A stretch of 10,130 nucleotides of DNA from an uncultured Prevotella sp. (GTDB taxonomy: Bacteria; Bacteroidota; Bacteroidia; Bacteroidales; Bacteroidaceae). The stretch is taken from positions 1 to 10,130 of the forward strand of contig URDM01000087.1 in the NCBI GenBank assembly GCA_900546575.1, given 5' to 3'. The translations under genes were made by a program, and so were the position numbers. The notes under the pieces were generated by a model, which was not told where the DNA came from, made no database searches, and saw only the letters and a list, made by a program, of their open reading frames with translations. Shown here in pieces: positions 1 through 7,195 of this stretch (its first letter is position 1; every line of letters starts with the position of its first letter).

Positions 1-981
1 ATCGTGGCTCAGGGCGAGATAATGAGCACCAATATGGTGGCAAACTATCTTGAGGAGCAGGGTGTTAAGGTGTGCTTGCTCTCGGCTCTCGACTTCATGA
101 GAACTGACAAGAATGCCGAACCCGACTCACAGTACATCAAGGAGAAGCTTGGCGCCATCATGAAGGAGAACGAGGGCTATCAGATTTACATTACTCAGGG
201 CTTTATCTGCCGCAACGCTTATGGCGAGGTGGACAATCTTCTGCGTGGCGGAAGCGACTTCACAGCTTCGCTCATCGGTGCCGCTCTTCCTGCCGAGGAA
301 ATCCAGATCTGGACCGATATCGACGGAATGCACAACAACGATCCGCGTGTCGTAGAAAATACAGAGGCAATACGTCAGCTCAACTTTGAGGAGGCTGCCG
401 AGTTGGCTTACTTCGGTGCCAAGATTCTGCACCCCACATGTGTGCAGCCTGCCAAGTTTGCCGGCATCCCTGTACGCCTGAAGAACACTCTCGACCCTAA
501 GGCTGAAGGCACCATTATCGACAATGTGCTGCTGAAGGGCAAGATCAAGGCTGTTGCAGCTAAGGACAACATTACTGCCATCAAGATCAAGTCGTCGCGC
601 ATGCTCTTTGCTACTGGTTTCCTGCGCAAGGTGTTCGAAATCTTCGAGTGCTATCAGACTCCCATCGACATGATTACCACGAGCGAGGTGGGTGTTTCGA
701 TGAGTATTGACAACACTTCACATCTCAACGAGATTGTTGACGAGCTGAAGAAGTATGGCACAGTTACAGTCGATTCAGACATGTGTATTGTTTGTGTTGT
801 GGGCGACCTCGACTGGAGCAACCTTGGCTTTGAGACTCTTGTTCTTGATGCTATGAAGAACATTCCCGTGCGCATGATTTCATACGGAGGAAGCAACTAC
901 AACATTTCCTTCCTAATAAGGGAGGCGGACAAGGCACGTGCTCTTCAGAACCTTTCAGACGTACTGTTCAATAAGAAGTAA
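1..981 (+). CDS. lysC: Aspartate kinase (5'-truncated by window edge)
   Basis: This enzyme phosphorylates L-aspartate with ATP, the first step of the aspartate family pathway (lysine/diaminopimelate, threonine, methionine), in the cytosol. The frame is open from base 1, so the gene starts upstream; 326 codons are visible, and against a usual length of about 440 residues roughly the first 110 are missing. Counting from the first visible codon, the kinase domain shows the family's RGGSD stretch (82-86), a WTDIDGM segment with NNDPRVV after it, and FGAKILHP (138-145). Two ACT-type regulatory segments follow; the first contains ITTSEVGVSMS (around 225-235), the conserved effector/interface region of lysine- or threonine-sensitive aspartokinases. 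No homoserine dehydrogenase domain follows the stop, so this is a monofunctional enzyme. lysA starts 21 nt downstream, which favours a lysine/DAP role. Which amino acid inhibits it cannot be read from this fragment. Confidence 0.95.
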   Translation: MVAQGEIMSTNMVANYLEEQGVKVCLLSALDFMRTDKNAEPDSQYIKEKLGAIMKENEGYQIYITQGFICRNAYGEVDNLLRGGSDFTASLIGAALPAEEIQIWTDIDGMHNNDPRVVENTEAIRQLNFEEAAELAYFGAKILHPTCVQPAKFAGIPVRLKNTLDPKAEGTIIDNVLLKGKIKAVAAKDNITAIKIKSSRMLFATGFLRKVFEIFECYQTPIDMITTSEVGVSMSIDNTSHLNEIVDELKKYGTVTVDSDMCIVCVVGDLDWSNLGFETLVLDAMKNIPVRMISYGGSNYNISFLIREADKARALQNLSDVLFNKK

Positions 982-1002
982 AAAATAGAAAAACATCAGT
1001 AA

Positions 1003-2154
1003 ATGTTCCCCGTAGATAAATTTCAGGATACACGCACGCCGTTCTACTATTACGACACACAGCTTCTGCGTGAGACACTCAAGACCATCAATGAAGAGAG
1101 TGGCAAGCATGCCAACTATCATGTTCATTACGCAGTCAAGGCCAATGCCAACCAGAAGATTCTGCACATCATAAGCCAATACGGACTTGGCGCAGATTGT
1201 GTGAGTGGCGGCGAGATAAAGGCAGCTCTTGAGGCTGGCTTTCCTGCCGACAGCATAGTATATGCTGGAGTAGGCAAGAGCGATTGGGAGATAGAACTCG
1301 GACTTCAGAACGATATCGCCTGCTTCAATGTAGAGTCGATAGCCGAGCTTGAGGTGATTAACGAACTTGCACAAAAGCACGGCAAAAAGGCTCGTGTAGC
1401 GTTCCGTATCAATCCTAACATCGGCGCGCACACACATGCCAACATTACTACCGGACTTGCCGAGAACAAGTTCGGAATTGCCATGCAGGACATGGACAAG
1501 GTTATTGATGAGGCTCAGGCGATGACGAATGTTGAAGTTGTCGGACTTCACTTTCATATTGGTTCTCAGATACTTGACATGGGCGACTTCAAGGCTTTGT
1601 GCAACCGTATAAACGACTTGCAGAGCCAGTTGGCCAAGCGCAATGTGTTTGTCAAGAACATAAATGTAGGTGGCGGATTGGGCGTTAGCTACGACAATCC
1701 CGACCGTGAGCCGATTCCCGACTTCAAGGACTACTTCAACACTTACGCCACACACTTGCGTCTGCGCAATGACCAGCAGCTGCACTTCGAACTTGGCCGC
1801 TCGGTAGTGGCACAATGCGGTTCGCTCATAACACGCTTGCTTTACGTAAAGCAGGGTTCGTACAAGCAGTTTGCCATTGTTGATGCAGGCATGACCGACC
1901 TGATACGTCCTGCTCTATATCAGGCTCTGCACAAGATACAGAACATCAGCAGCAACGAGCCTGACGAGACATACGATGTAGTAGGTCCGATATGCGAGTC
2001 GAGCGACGTGTTTGCCAAAGCCATCGACCTCAACAGGTGTCATCGTGGCGATTTGCTTGCAATACGTTCTGCGGGAGCCTATGGCGAGATAATGGCAAGT
2101 GGTTACAACTGCCGTCCTTTGCCGGAAGGATACATTTCTGAAGAATTCAGATAA
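1003..2154 (+). CDS. lysA: Diaminopimelate decarboxylase
   Basis: This PLP enzyme decarboxylates meso-2,6-diaminopimelate to L-lysine, the last step of lysine synthesis, in the cytosol. The 383-residue protein is slightly shorter than the common 400-430. It is an alanine-racemase-type barrel followed by a beta domain (fold type III). K46 in YAVKAN is the expected Schiff-base lysine. GLHFHIGS (181-188) and the glycine-rich NVGGGLG (221-227), which binds the PLP phosphate, are present. C331-E332 in PICESSDVF and Y360 in AGAYG match the active-site cysteine/glutamate and tyrosine contributed across the dimer. The usual EPGR phosphate/substrate motif reads ELGR here (263-266), a mild deviation. 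The ATG follows an A-rich 21-nt leader after lysC and gives a complete N-terminus, so I accept it. Ornithine/arginine decarboxylase relatives share the fold, but the CESSD motif and the lysC neighbour favour DAP decarboxylase. Confidence 0.95.
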   Translation: MFPVDKFQDTRTPFYYYDTQLLRETLKTINEESGKHANYHVHYAVKANANQKILHIISQYGLGADCVSGGEIKAALEAGFPADSIVYAGVGKSDWEIELGLQNDIACFNVESIAELEVINELAQKHGKKARVAFRINPNIGAHTHANITTGLAENKFGIAMQDMDKVIDEAQAMTNVEVVGLHFHIGSQILDMGDFKALCNRINDLQSQLAKRNVFVKNINVGGGLGVSYDNPDREPIPDFKDYFNTYATHLRLRNDQQLHFELGRSVVAQCGSLITRLLYVKQGSYKQFAIVDAGMTDLIRPALYQALHKIQNISSNEPDETYDVVGPICESSDVFAKAIDLNRCHRGDLLAIRSAGAYGEIMASGYNCRPLPEGYISEEFR

Positions 2155-2157
2155 GAT

Positions 2158-3312
2158 ATGATAATTGATACAATATCAATAATTTCATGCATAATTATCA
2201 CCGTGCTTTTGGTGGTGTCGGTCGTGGCCAATCCGTTCTTCCGCAAGACGGATAAGGCTGACGACTTTGACACTCCCAACTCTGTCAACGACAGCGATAT
2301 GCCACGGATTACAGTACTTGTGCTTGCCAATAACAACGCGCAGGCTCTTGACGCTAATCTGTCAATCATCCTTACACAGGACTACGCTCCGGGCTACGAG
2401 GTGATAGTGGTAGGGGAGAAGGGCGATTTGCCAACAGAAGCGGTTGTCGAACAGTATGCACATCGTGGCCATCTGTATGCTACGTACATTCCTCACCGCT
2501 CGCTCTTTATGAGCAAGTCGAAGCTTGCTGTGGCTCTCGGCGTAAAAGCTGCGCACAATGAGTGGATAGTTATGGTCAATGCCGAATGCCGTCCGCAGTC
2601 TGACGTGTGGCTCAAGACGCTTGCTTCACGTATGGACAGCGATGCCAATCTGGTTATGGGCTATAGCAATTACGATTCAGAGGCGCGAGGATATTACCGC
2701 TTTGCACGCTTGCGTACGATGTGTTATATGTTGCGTCGTGCAGTTGGCTCTGTTGCCTATCGCACCAATGGCACCAACATAGCGTTCCGACGTTCCGAAT
2801 TCATAGCCCAGGAAGGCTATCGTGGCAATCTGCAGCTTGTAAATGGCGAGTACGACTTCATCATCAACAAGTATGCACAGCCAGGACAGACACGTGTTGT
2901 TACAGCCGAGGACGCATGGATACGTGAAGACAGTCCTACATCCAAGCAATGGCACGATCGTGACATCTGTTATGCTCATATACGCAAGTTCCTGAGCCGT
3001 TCGACAGCACCACGCACTCTGTTCAACTTCGACATGACTATGATGTACGCCAATTATGCAGCTTTGGTTGCTTCGATAGTTCTGTCAGCTGTGTCTCAAC
3101 GATGGATACTGCTTGCTGTAGCAGCTTTGTATCTTGTGCTGACAATCGTGCTGCGCTCGCTCATAGCCCGCAAGGTGTATGTTAAGTTTGGCGAGGAAAT
3201 ACCCGCATGGCGTACGGTCTTCTACGAACTGTCTATAGTGTGGCGTCAGTTGTCAACCAAAATTCGCTATTCACGGGCCGACCAATACGATTTCACAACT
3301 CATAAATTATAA
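2158..3312 (+). CDS. Membrane-anchored family 2 glycosyltransferase
   Basis: This is a 384-residue GT-A type glycosyltransferase, probably working at the inner face of the cytoplasmic membrane on an envelope polysaccharide or lipid-linked glycan; donor and acceptor are unknown. An N-terminal hydrophobic helix (about residues 5-24) is followed by a GT2 domain starting at ITVLVLANNN, then SKSKLAVALGVKAA and MVNAECRPQSDVWL. The metal-binding DxD position reads N141-A142-E143 instead of the usual D-A-D. An acidic GEYDFIINK stretch (230-238) stands where processive GT2 enzymes have their ED-type catalytic acid, and SKQWHDRD (262-269) resembles a degenerate QxxRW motif. Two hydrophobic segments (about 298-313 and 316-335) lie near the C-terminus. 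The start is 3 nt after the lysA stop and the stop overlaps the next ATG, so it is very likely translated from one message with lysA and the following gene. The general family is clear; the specific function is not. Confidence 0.85.
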   Translation: MIIDTISIISCIIITVLLVVSVVANPFFRKTDKADDFDTPNSVNDSDMPRITVLVLANNNAQALDANLSIILTQDYAPGYEVIVVGEKGDLPTEAVVEQYAHRGHLYATYIPHRSLFMSKSKLAVALGVKAAHNEWIVMVNAECRPQSDVWLKTLASRMDSDANLVMGYSNYDSEARGYYRFARLRTMCYMLRRAVGSVAYRTNGTNIAFRRSEFIAQEGYRGNLQLVNGEYDFIINKYAQPGQTRVVTAEDAWIREDSPTSKQWHDRDICYAHIRKFLSRSTAPRTLFNFDMTMMYANYAALVASIVLSAVSQRWILLAVAALYLVLTIVLRSLIARKVYVKFGEEIPAWRTVFYELSIVWRQLSTKIRYSRADQYDFTTHKL

Positions 3313-4127
3313 TGAGAATAAAATACGTCATACCATCCAAGCCAAGCCCCTCATACATCAACATCGAGATGTGGCAGATGCTGGTTCACGAACTTACAGT
3401 TTGTGATCAGGTAGATATTGTGGACATGTCACCCGACATTGTCCACATTTTTGGCATTTGGAACATGCATAATGTACGTCTGGTGGAGCAATATCGAAGC
3501 AAGGATATTCCCGTTGTGTTCACCTCGATAAATGGTGTGCTTAGTATTGTGAATCGTGATGGCCGTCAGGTAAATAGTCCTAATATCATATATGCAGTAC
3601 GTCGTATTGTCCGCTCTGGTGCGGTAGTACATGCATGTGGACAGTTGGAGCAGATTTTCTTAAGTGGTTTTGCCAAGTCTTCTGGCATACATGTCATCAC
3701 AAATGCTGCATTTACTTCTACTGTATCTGTTGATGATATGGTAGCGTTGTTCCGCTCGCTCTACGGTAGTGCGATACAGTCTAACGACACAGCCGTACGC
3801 AATCGTATAAGCCGGCAGATTGCAAAGTACAACATTCAGGACAAGTCGATACATGATATATGTACACGTCTTATGTATATCCGTCAGCGCTTCAAGATGC
3901 TCAACATACCGCAATCCGTGCTTGACGAGACATCACAGGCAATGATTGATAGCGACTACGACGAGAAATCCATGCGACGTGCCCTCGACGAAATGCATCT
4001 GTCTAAATTTGCCTCATACACCATGGCGTTGCTCGAATCCAACAGTAGCCTTACCGAAGGTTTCATGCCAATCGACAGTCTCGATGGCAAAGTGGTGAGC
4101 GACATGCAAAAGCTAATAATTAACTAA
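3312..4127 (+). CDS. Uncharacterised protein resembling the N-terminal half of a GT4 glycosyltransferase
   Basis: I do not recognise a named family. The protein has 271 residues, no signal peptide and no membrane helix. Residues 1-150 look like the acceptor-side Rossmann domain of a GT-B glycosyltransferase. DIVHIFGIW (42-50) matches the 'DIVHxHG' strand-loop of GT4 enzymes, IPVVFTSINGV follows where GT4 enzymes have 'IPVVxTxHG', and a stretch around VVHACGQLEQIFLSG resembles their 'ViavSexek' helix, ending near IHVITNAAF ('vIpNGv'). The donor-nucleotide domain with its E(x7)E motif, which should follow, is absent; instead there is a charged, mostly helical tail of about 110 residues. The ATG overlaps the previous stop by one base (TAATG), typical of translational coupling, so it probably works with the upstream glycosyltransferase. 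It could be a non-catalytic partner, a degenerate enzyme or a divergent GT. The reading frame is intact with no sign of a recent frameshift. Confidence 0.75.
   Translation: MRIKYVIPSKPSPSYINIEMWQMLVHELTVCDQVDIVDMSPDIVHIFGIWNMHNVRLVEQYRSKDIPVVFTSINGVLSIVNRDGRQVNSPNIIYAVRRIVRSGAVVHACGQLEQIFLSGFAKSSGIHVITNAAFTSTVSVDDMVALFRSLYGSAIQSNDTAVRNRISRQIAKYNIQDKSIHDICTRLMYIRQRFKMLNIPQSVLDETSQAMIDSDYDEKSMRRALDEMHLSKFASYTMALLESNSSLTEGFMPIDSLDGKVVSDMQKLIIN
3419..3452 (+). other. Terminator-like stem-loop inside a coding region
   Basis: About 107 nt into the GT4-like gene, TGTGGAC-ATGTC (3419-3430) pairs with GACAT and GTCCACA (3435-3439 and 3441-3447). The result is a 12-pair stem with one bulged T (3440) and the loop ACCC. 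Five T residues (3448-3452) follow at once, so the RNA would look like an intrinsic terminator. The DNA encodes IVDMSPDIVHIF, and a repeated D-I-V coding pattern contributes to the symmetry. Whether it ends transcription is unknown. Confidence 0.45.
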
Positions 4128-4148
4128 CATAAAGCAAGTTATACTAAA

Positions 4149-6146
4149 ATGGCAAACATACATCCCCCTAAACAGCAGGACATGAAGTATCTTCATCTGT
4201 TGGCTCAGTCGTTTCCCAATATCTCTGAGGCAAGCATGGAGATAATAAATCTTCAGGCCATTCTGCACCTCCCTAAAGGTACAGAACACTTCCTTGCTGA
4301 CATTCATGGCGAGTACGAGGCGTTTCAGCACATCCTGAAGAACGCTTCGGGCAATATTCAGCGCAAGGTTAACGAGCTGTTTGGCAACACCATGCGCGAG
4401 TCTGACATGAAGGAACTTTGCACCCTCATCTATTATCCCGACCAGAAACTCGAACTGATAAAGGCTGCCGAGCCTAACATCATCGACTGGTATCGCATCA
4501 CGCTTCATCAGCTCGTCTCGGTATGTCGTCTCGTAGCGAGCAAGTACACCCATTCCAAGGTGCGCAAGTCGTTGCCCCACGATTTCTCGTATATCATCCA
4601 GGAACTCCTTCATGAGCGTACCGATGATGCCAACAAGGCAGATTATGTAAACGTGATTATCGACACCATAATATCCACAGGTCGTGCCGATGACTTCATC
4701 GTTGCTATCTCCAATGTCATCCAGCGTCTCTCTATCGACCAGCTTCATATACTTGGCGACATTTACGACCGCGGTCCTGGTGCACACATCATTCTCGACA
4801 CCCTGTCGTCCTATCATTCATGGGACATACAATGGGGCAATCACGACATTCTGTGGATGGGAGCCTTGGCAGGCAATCGTGCTTGCCAATGTAATGTCAT
4901 CCGTCTGTCGTTGCGCTACGCCAATCTTGCCACCCTTGAAGAAGGTTATGGCATAAATCTTGTGCCGCTTGCCACATTCGCTATGGAGACCTATGGCGAC
5001 GACCCATGCGAGGAGTTTATCCCAAAGATAGCGTCAGCCGACTCGGCACGTATCGACCAGAAGACAAGTCGTCTGACGGCTCTTATGCACAAGGCCATTA
5101 CCATCATACAATTCAAGGAGGAGGCAGCCATCATCAGGCGCAATCTGGCATGGAAGATGTCCGATCGTATGTTGTTCAACAAAATAGACTATCAGAAGGG
5201 TACCATCCTTCTTGATGGCAAGGAGTATGAACTCAAGAGCAACTCTTTCCCGACCATCGACCCTCGTCATCCCGACCGCCTCACGCCCGAGGAGAAGCAG
5301 CTTATGGACAAGCTCGACCACTCGTTCCAGGTGTCGGAGAAACTGCACAAGCACATCCGTATGCTTCTTCAGCATGGTTGCATGTACGCTATATATAATA
5401 ACAATCTGCTCTTCCATGCCTCTATTCCGCTCAATGCCGACGGCTCGTTGAAGGAAGTGGAGATTGCTCCCGATGTGAAGTGCTCGGGCAAGGAATTGCT
5501 CTACAACATCGGTATGATGATACGTACAGCATTCCAGACCGACTCAAGCGCGGAGGAGCGCACCTATGCCACCGATTATTTTCTGTATCTGTGGTGTGGA
5601 CCTGACAGCCCGTTGTTCGACAAGTCGAAGATGGCTACCTTCGAGCGCTACTTCATAGCCGACAAGGCGACACACAACGAGGAGAAGGGCAACTACTTCA
5701 AGCTGCGCGACAATGAGCAGATAGTCGACAATATAATGGACGCTTTCGGGGTGAAAGGCGAAAATCGTCATATTATCAACGGTCATGTGCCCGTACATGT
5801 ATGCAATGGCGAGAATCCTGTCAAGGCCAACGGCAAGCTTATGGTTATTGACGGAGGCTTCTCGCAGGCTTATCATAAGGAGACGGGCATAGCCGGATAC
5901 ACACTTGTCTACCATAGCCGTGGATTTGTACTCGTTCAGCACGAGCCTTTCACGTCTACCCTTGATGCCATACAGAAATGTACCGACATCAAGTCTACAA
6001 CGCAGATAGTTGAGATGTCTGCCCATCGTATGCGTGTAGCCGATACCGACATAGGTCGCGAGTTGTCCAAGCAGATTAACGACCTGCAACAGTTGCTCTA
6101 TGCCTTCCGTCATGGATACATCAAGGAGGCTATGTCCAACAAATAA
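4149..6146 (+). CDS. fbp: Fructose-1,6-bisphosphatase, class III
   Basis: This enzyme hydrolyses fructose 1,6-bisphosphate to fructose 6-phosphate and phosphate, the committed gluconeogenic step, in the cytosol. Its 665 residues are close to the roughly 670 of the Bacillus subtilis class III enzyme, which is unrelated to the common class I type. It is a calcineurin-like metallophosphoesterase, and the metal-binding blocks are all visible: D51-I-H53 in LADIHGEYEAF, GDIYDRG (203-209), GNHD (230-233) and NGHVPV (H546). A conserved IDGGFSQAYHKETGIAGYTL block follows. Between the metal-ligand blocks lies the long class III insertion (about 235-540). The ATG is preceded by an A/T-rich leader 21 nt after the preceding stop, so read-through from the lysA string is possible; the hairpin-rich gap downstream probably ends or processes the message. 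Manganese dependence and modulation by phosphoenolpyruvate or AMP are known for the family but cannot be read here. Confidence 0.96.
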   Translation: MANIHPPKQQDMKYLHLLAQSFPNISEASMEIINLQAILHLPKGTEHFLADIHGEYEAFQHILKNASGNIQRKVNELFGNTMRESDMKELCTLIYYPDQKLELIKAAEPNIIDWYRITLHQLVSVCRLVASKYTHSKVRKSLPHDFSYIIQELLHERTDDANKADYVNVIIDTIISTGRADDFIVAISNVIQRLSIDQLHILGDIYDRGPGAHIILDTLSSYHSWDIQWGNHDILWMGALAGNRACQCNVIRLSLRYANLATLEEGYGINLVPLATFAMETYGDDPCEEFIPKIASADSARIDQKTSRLTALMHKAITIIQFKEEAAIIRRNLAWKMSDRMLFNKIDYQKGTILLDGKEYELKSNSFPTIDPRHPDRLTPEEKQLMDKLDHSFQVSEKLHKHIRMLLQHGCMYAIYNNNLLFHASIPLNADGSLKEVEIAPDVKCSGKELLYNIGMMIRTAFQTDSSAEERTYATDYFLYLWCGPDSPLFDKSKMATFERYFIADKATHNEEKGNYFKLRDNEQIVDNIMDAFGVKGENRHIINGHVPVHVCNGENPVKANGKLMVIDGGFSQAYHKETGIAGYTLVYHSRGFVLVQHEPFTSTLDAIQKCTDIKSTTQIVEMSAHRMRVADTDIGRELSKQINDLQQLLYAFRHGYIKEAMSNK

Positions 6147-6172
6147 TTTAGAAATTGAACTTTCGCAAGTTC

Positions 6173-6208
6173 AGAAGTTATAGAATTTAAAGAAGTTATA
6201 GAATTTAA
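6173..6208 (+). repeat. 18-bp perfect tandem duplication
   Basis: AGAAGTTATAGAATTTAA occurs twice back to back (6173-6190 and 6191-6208) with no mismatch, followed by AG as if a third copy began. It sits directly after the left hairpin of the composite element. Related but rearranged words occur on the opposite strand at 6283-6307. Perfect identity between the copies suggests recent slippage or duplication. Confidence 0.9.
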
Positions 6209-6224
6209 AGCCGTATGCCTTACA

Positions 6225-6238
6225 GCTGAATATTCAGC
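6225..6238. repeat. 14-bp perfect palindrome
   Basis: GCTGAATATTCAGC is its own reverse complement over all 14 bases. It lies between the left repeat block and the right arm of the composite element. CCGTATG occurs on both sides of it (6211-6217 and 6269-6275). It could be a cruciform tip, a protein-binding dyad or simply the core of the repeat family. Confidence 0.75.
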
Positions 6239-6357
6239 AAAAAGAGTAATGGCTATAAATTCTAGCGACCGTATGGAGCGCTAACTTCTTTAACTTCTGA
6301 ATTCTATGAACTTGCTAAAGTTCAGTTAGGAATTAATCCATTCAAGTTTATACCGAA

Positions 6358-6840
6358 ATGATTAGAAGAGTCAGAATACAGGATGCTGCCGATATAGTGG
6401 CTATATATAATAGGTATATAATCGACACGACTGTAACGTTCGAGATAGAACCTATATCAGTATGTGAGATGCAGAAGCGTATAAGTGACATAGCCTCTTC
6501 ATTTCCTTATTTCGTCTATGAAGATCAGGGTAGGGTAGTAGGCTATGCTTATGTACATCGATGGAAGGAGCGTGCAGCCTATGCTCACACTCTCGAAACC
6601 ACCGTATATCTCAATCCTGACCTACGCCATTCGGGCATAGGCACCACCTTGATGCAGCATGTCATTAATGAGTGTCGTGCTCAGGACTACAAGGTGCTCA
6701 TAGCCTGTATTACTGCTGAGAATAGCGATAGTCTCGAGTTTCACAAGCACTTGGGCTTCACGCAGGCATCACTCTTCCACAATGTAGGTGAGAAGTTCGG
6801 CCGCTTCCTCGATGTCATAGATATGGAGTTGCAGCTATAA
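6358..6840 (+). CDS. GNAT N-acetyltransferase, phosphinothricin/methionine sulfoximine type
   Basis: This 160-residue protein is a single GNAT domain of the COG1247 group (Pat/Bar/MddA-like), which transfers acetyl from acetyl-CoA to the amino group of small toxic or modified amino acids such as methionine sulfoximine, methionine sulfone or phosphinothricin. Typical features are the start IRRVRIQDAADIVAIYNRYI, TTVTFEIEPIS, and GYAYVHRWKERAAYAHTLETTVYL leading to the acetyl-CoA pyrophosphate loop L89-R-H-S-G-I-G95. ITAENSDSLEFHKHLGF and the aromatic VGEKFGRFLDVI ending follow the family closely. Length matches the family (about 160-185). The ATG begins immediately before the conserved first strand. 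It stands alone: 211 nt of repeat-rich DNA lie upstream and 57 nt of A/T-rich sequence downstream. The actual substrate is uncertain, because many members are annotated by similarity only. Confidence 0.88.
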   Translation: MIRRVRIQDAADIVAIYNRYIIDTTVTFEIEPISVCEMQKRISDIASSFPYFVYEDQGRVVGYAYVHRWKERAAYAHTLETTVYLNPDLRHSGIGTTLMQHVINECRAQDYKVLIACITAENSDSLEFHKHLGFTQASLFHNVGEKFGRFLDVIDMELQL

Positions 6841-6897
6841 AAGTAAACACAGCCCCTAAAAAATAATTTCAAGAATAATAACAAATATACTTTAATT

Positions 6898-7170
6898 ATG
6901 AACAGAACCATCATTACAGTAGTAGGCAAGGACACCAAGGGTATCATTGCTAAAGTGTGCACTTATCTTGCCGACAACAATGTCAACATCCTTGACATTT
7001 CGCAGACCATCGTGCAGGAGTATTTCAATATGATGATGATTGTGGATATGACCAAATTGGAGAAGCCGTTTGTTGAGGTTGCCGATGATCTCGCAAAGCT
7101 TGGTGAGGGCATAGGCGTCCAGGTAAAGTGCCAGCGCGAGGAGATATTCGATGTAATGCACAGAATCTAA
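6898..7170 (+). CDS. UPF0237 family ACT-domain protein
   Basis: This 90-residue protein consists almost wholly of one ACT domain, a small ligand-binding fold that usually senses amino acids and works as a dimer. The N-terminal TIITVVGKDTKGIIAKV contains the Asp-x-x-Gly turn where ACT domains bind ligands, followed by NNVNILDISQTIV and the second strand block FNMMMIVDM. There is no catalytic or DNA-binding domain. Length and sequence match UPF0237 proteins, which are found next to UPF0210 genes in many bacteria; here the UPF0210 gene starts 25 nt downstream. That conserved pairing suggests the ACT protein regulates or binds its partner, but the ligand and biochemical role are unknown to me. 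The ATG follows an A/T-rich leader and starts right before the first beta strand. It may have its own promoter in the 57-nt gap, though I could not identify one. Confidence 0.9.
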   Translation: MNRTIITVVGKDTKGIIAKVCTYLADNNVNILDISQTIVQEYFNMMMIVDMTKLEKPFVEVADDLAKLGEGIGVQVKCQREEIFDVMHRI

Positions 7171-7195
7171 TCACTCATAAACACAATAGTACGTC

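Larger units (their letters stand above)
6153..6327. repeat. Composite inverted-repeat element in the fbp-GNAT gap
   Basis: The 211-nt gap 6147-6357 has no gene and is dominated by this structure. The left arm 6153-6173 and the reverse complement of the right arm 6307-6327 agree at 19 of 21 positions. Each arm holds its own hairpin with stem GAACTT/AAGTTC: 6157-6172 (loop TCGC) and 6308-6323 (loop GCTA). Inside the arms, both flanks are built from the words AGAAGTTA, TAGAATT and AAGAAGTTA in different order (the right side on the opposite strand). The layout resembles paired REP/BIME or MITE-like elements. No flanking target-site duplication is obvious. It could also act as a bidirectional terminator or an mRNA 3'-end stabiliser for fbp. 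Confidence 0.7.

Noticed and set aside
1789..1800. ELGR in place of EPGR in LysA as a sign of changed function
   Set aside because: All other catalytic and cofactor residues are intact, and a single Pro to Leu change in this motif is more likely a lineage variant than a new specificity.
955..1815. Long open frame (286 codons) on the minus strand opposite lysA
   Set aside because: It lies antisense to a gene with clear catalytic motifs, has no recognisable domain, and is the expected mirror of the codon bias of lysA.
4113..4817. 234-codon open frame on the minus strand opposite the start of fbp
   Set aside because: It is antisense to the metal-binding part of fbp and has no domain or leader sequence supporting translation.
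6841..6897. Bacteroidetes-type promoter (TTTG / TAnnTTTG) before the ACT-domain gene
   Set aside because: The gap is A/T rich and contains loose partial matches such as TAATTTCA, but no pair of boxes at proper spacing that I would defend.
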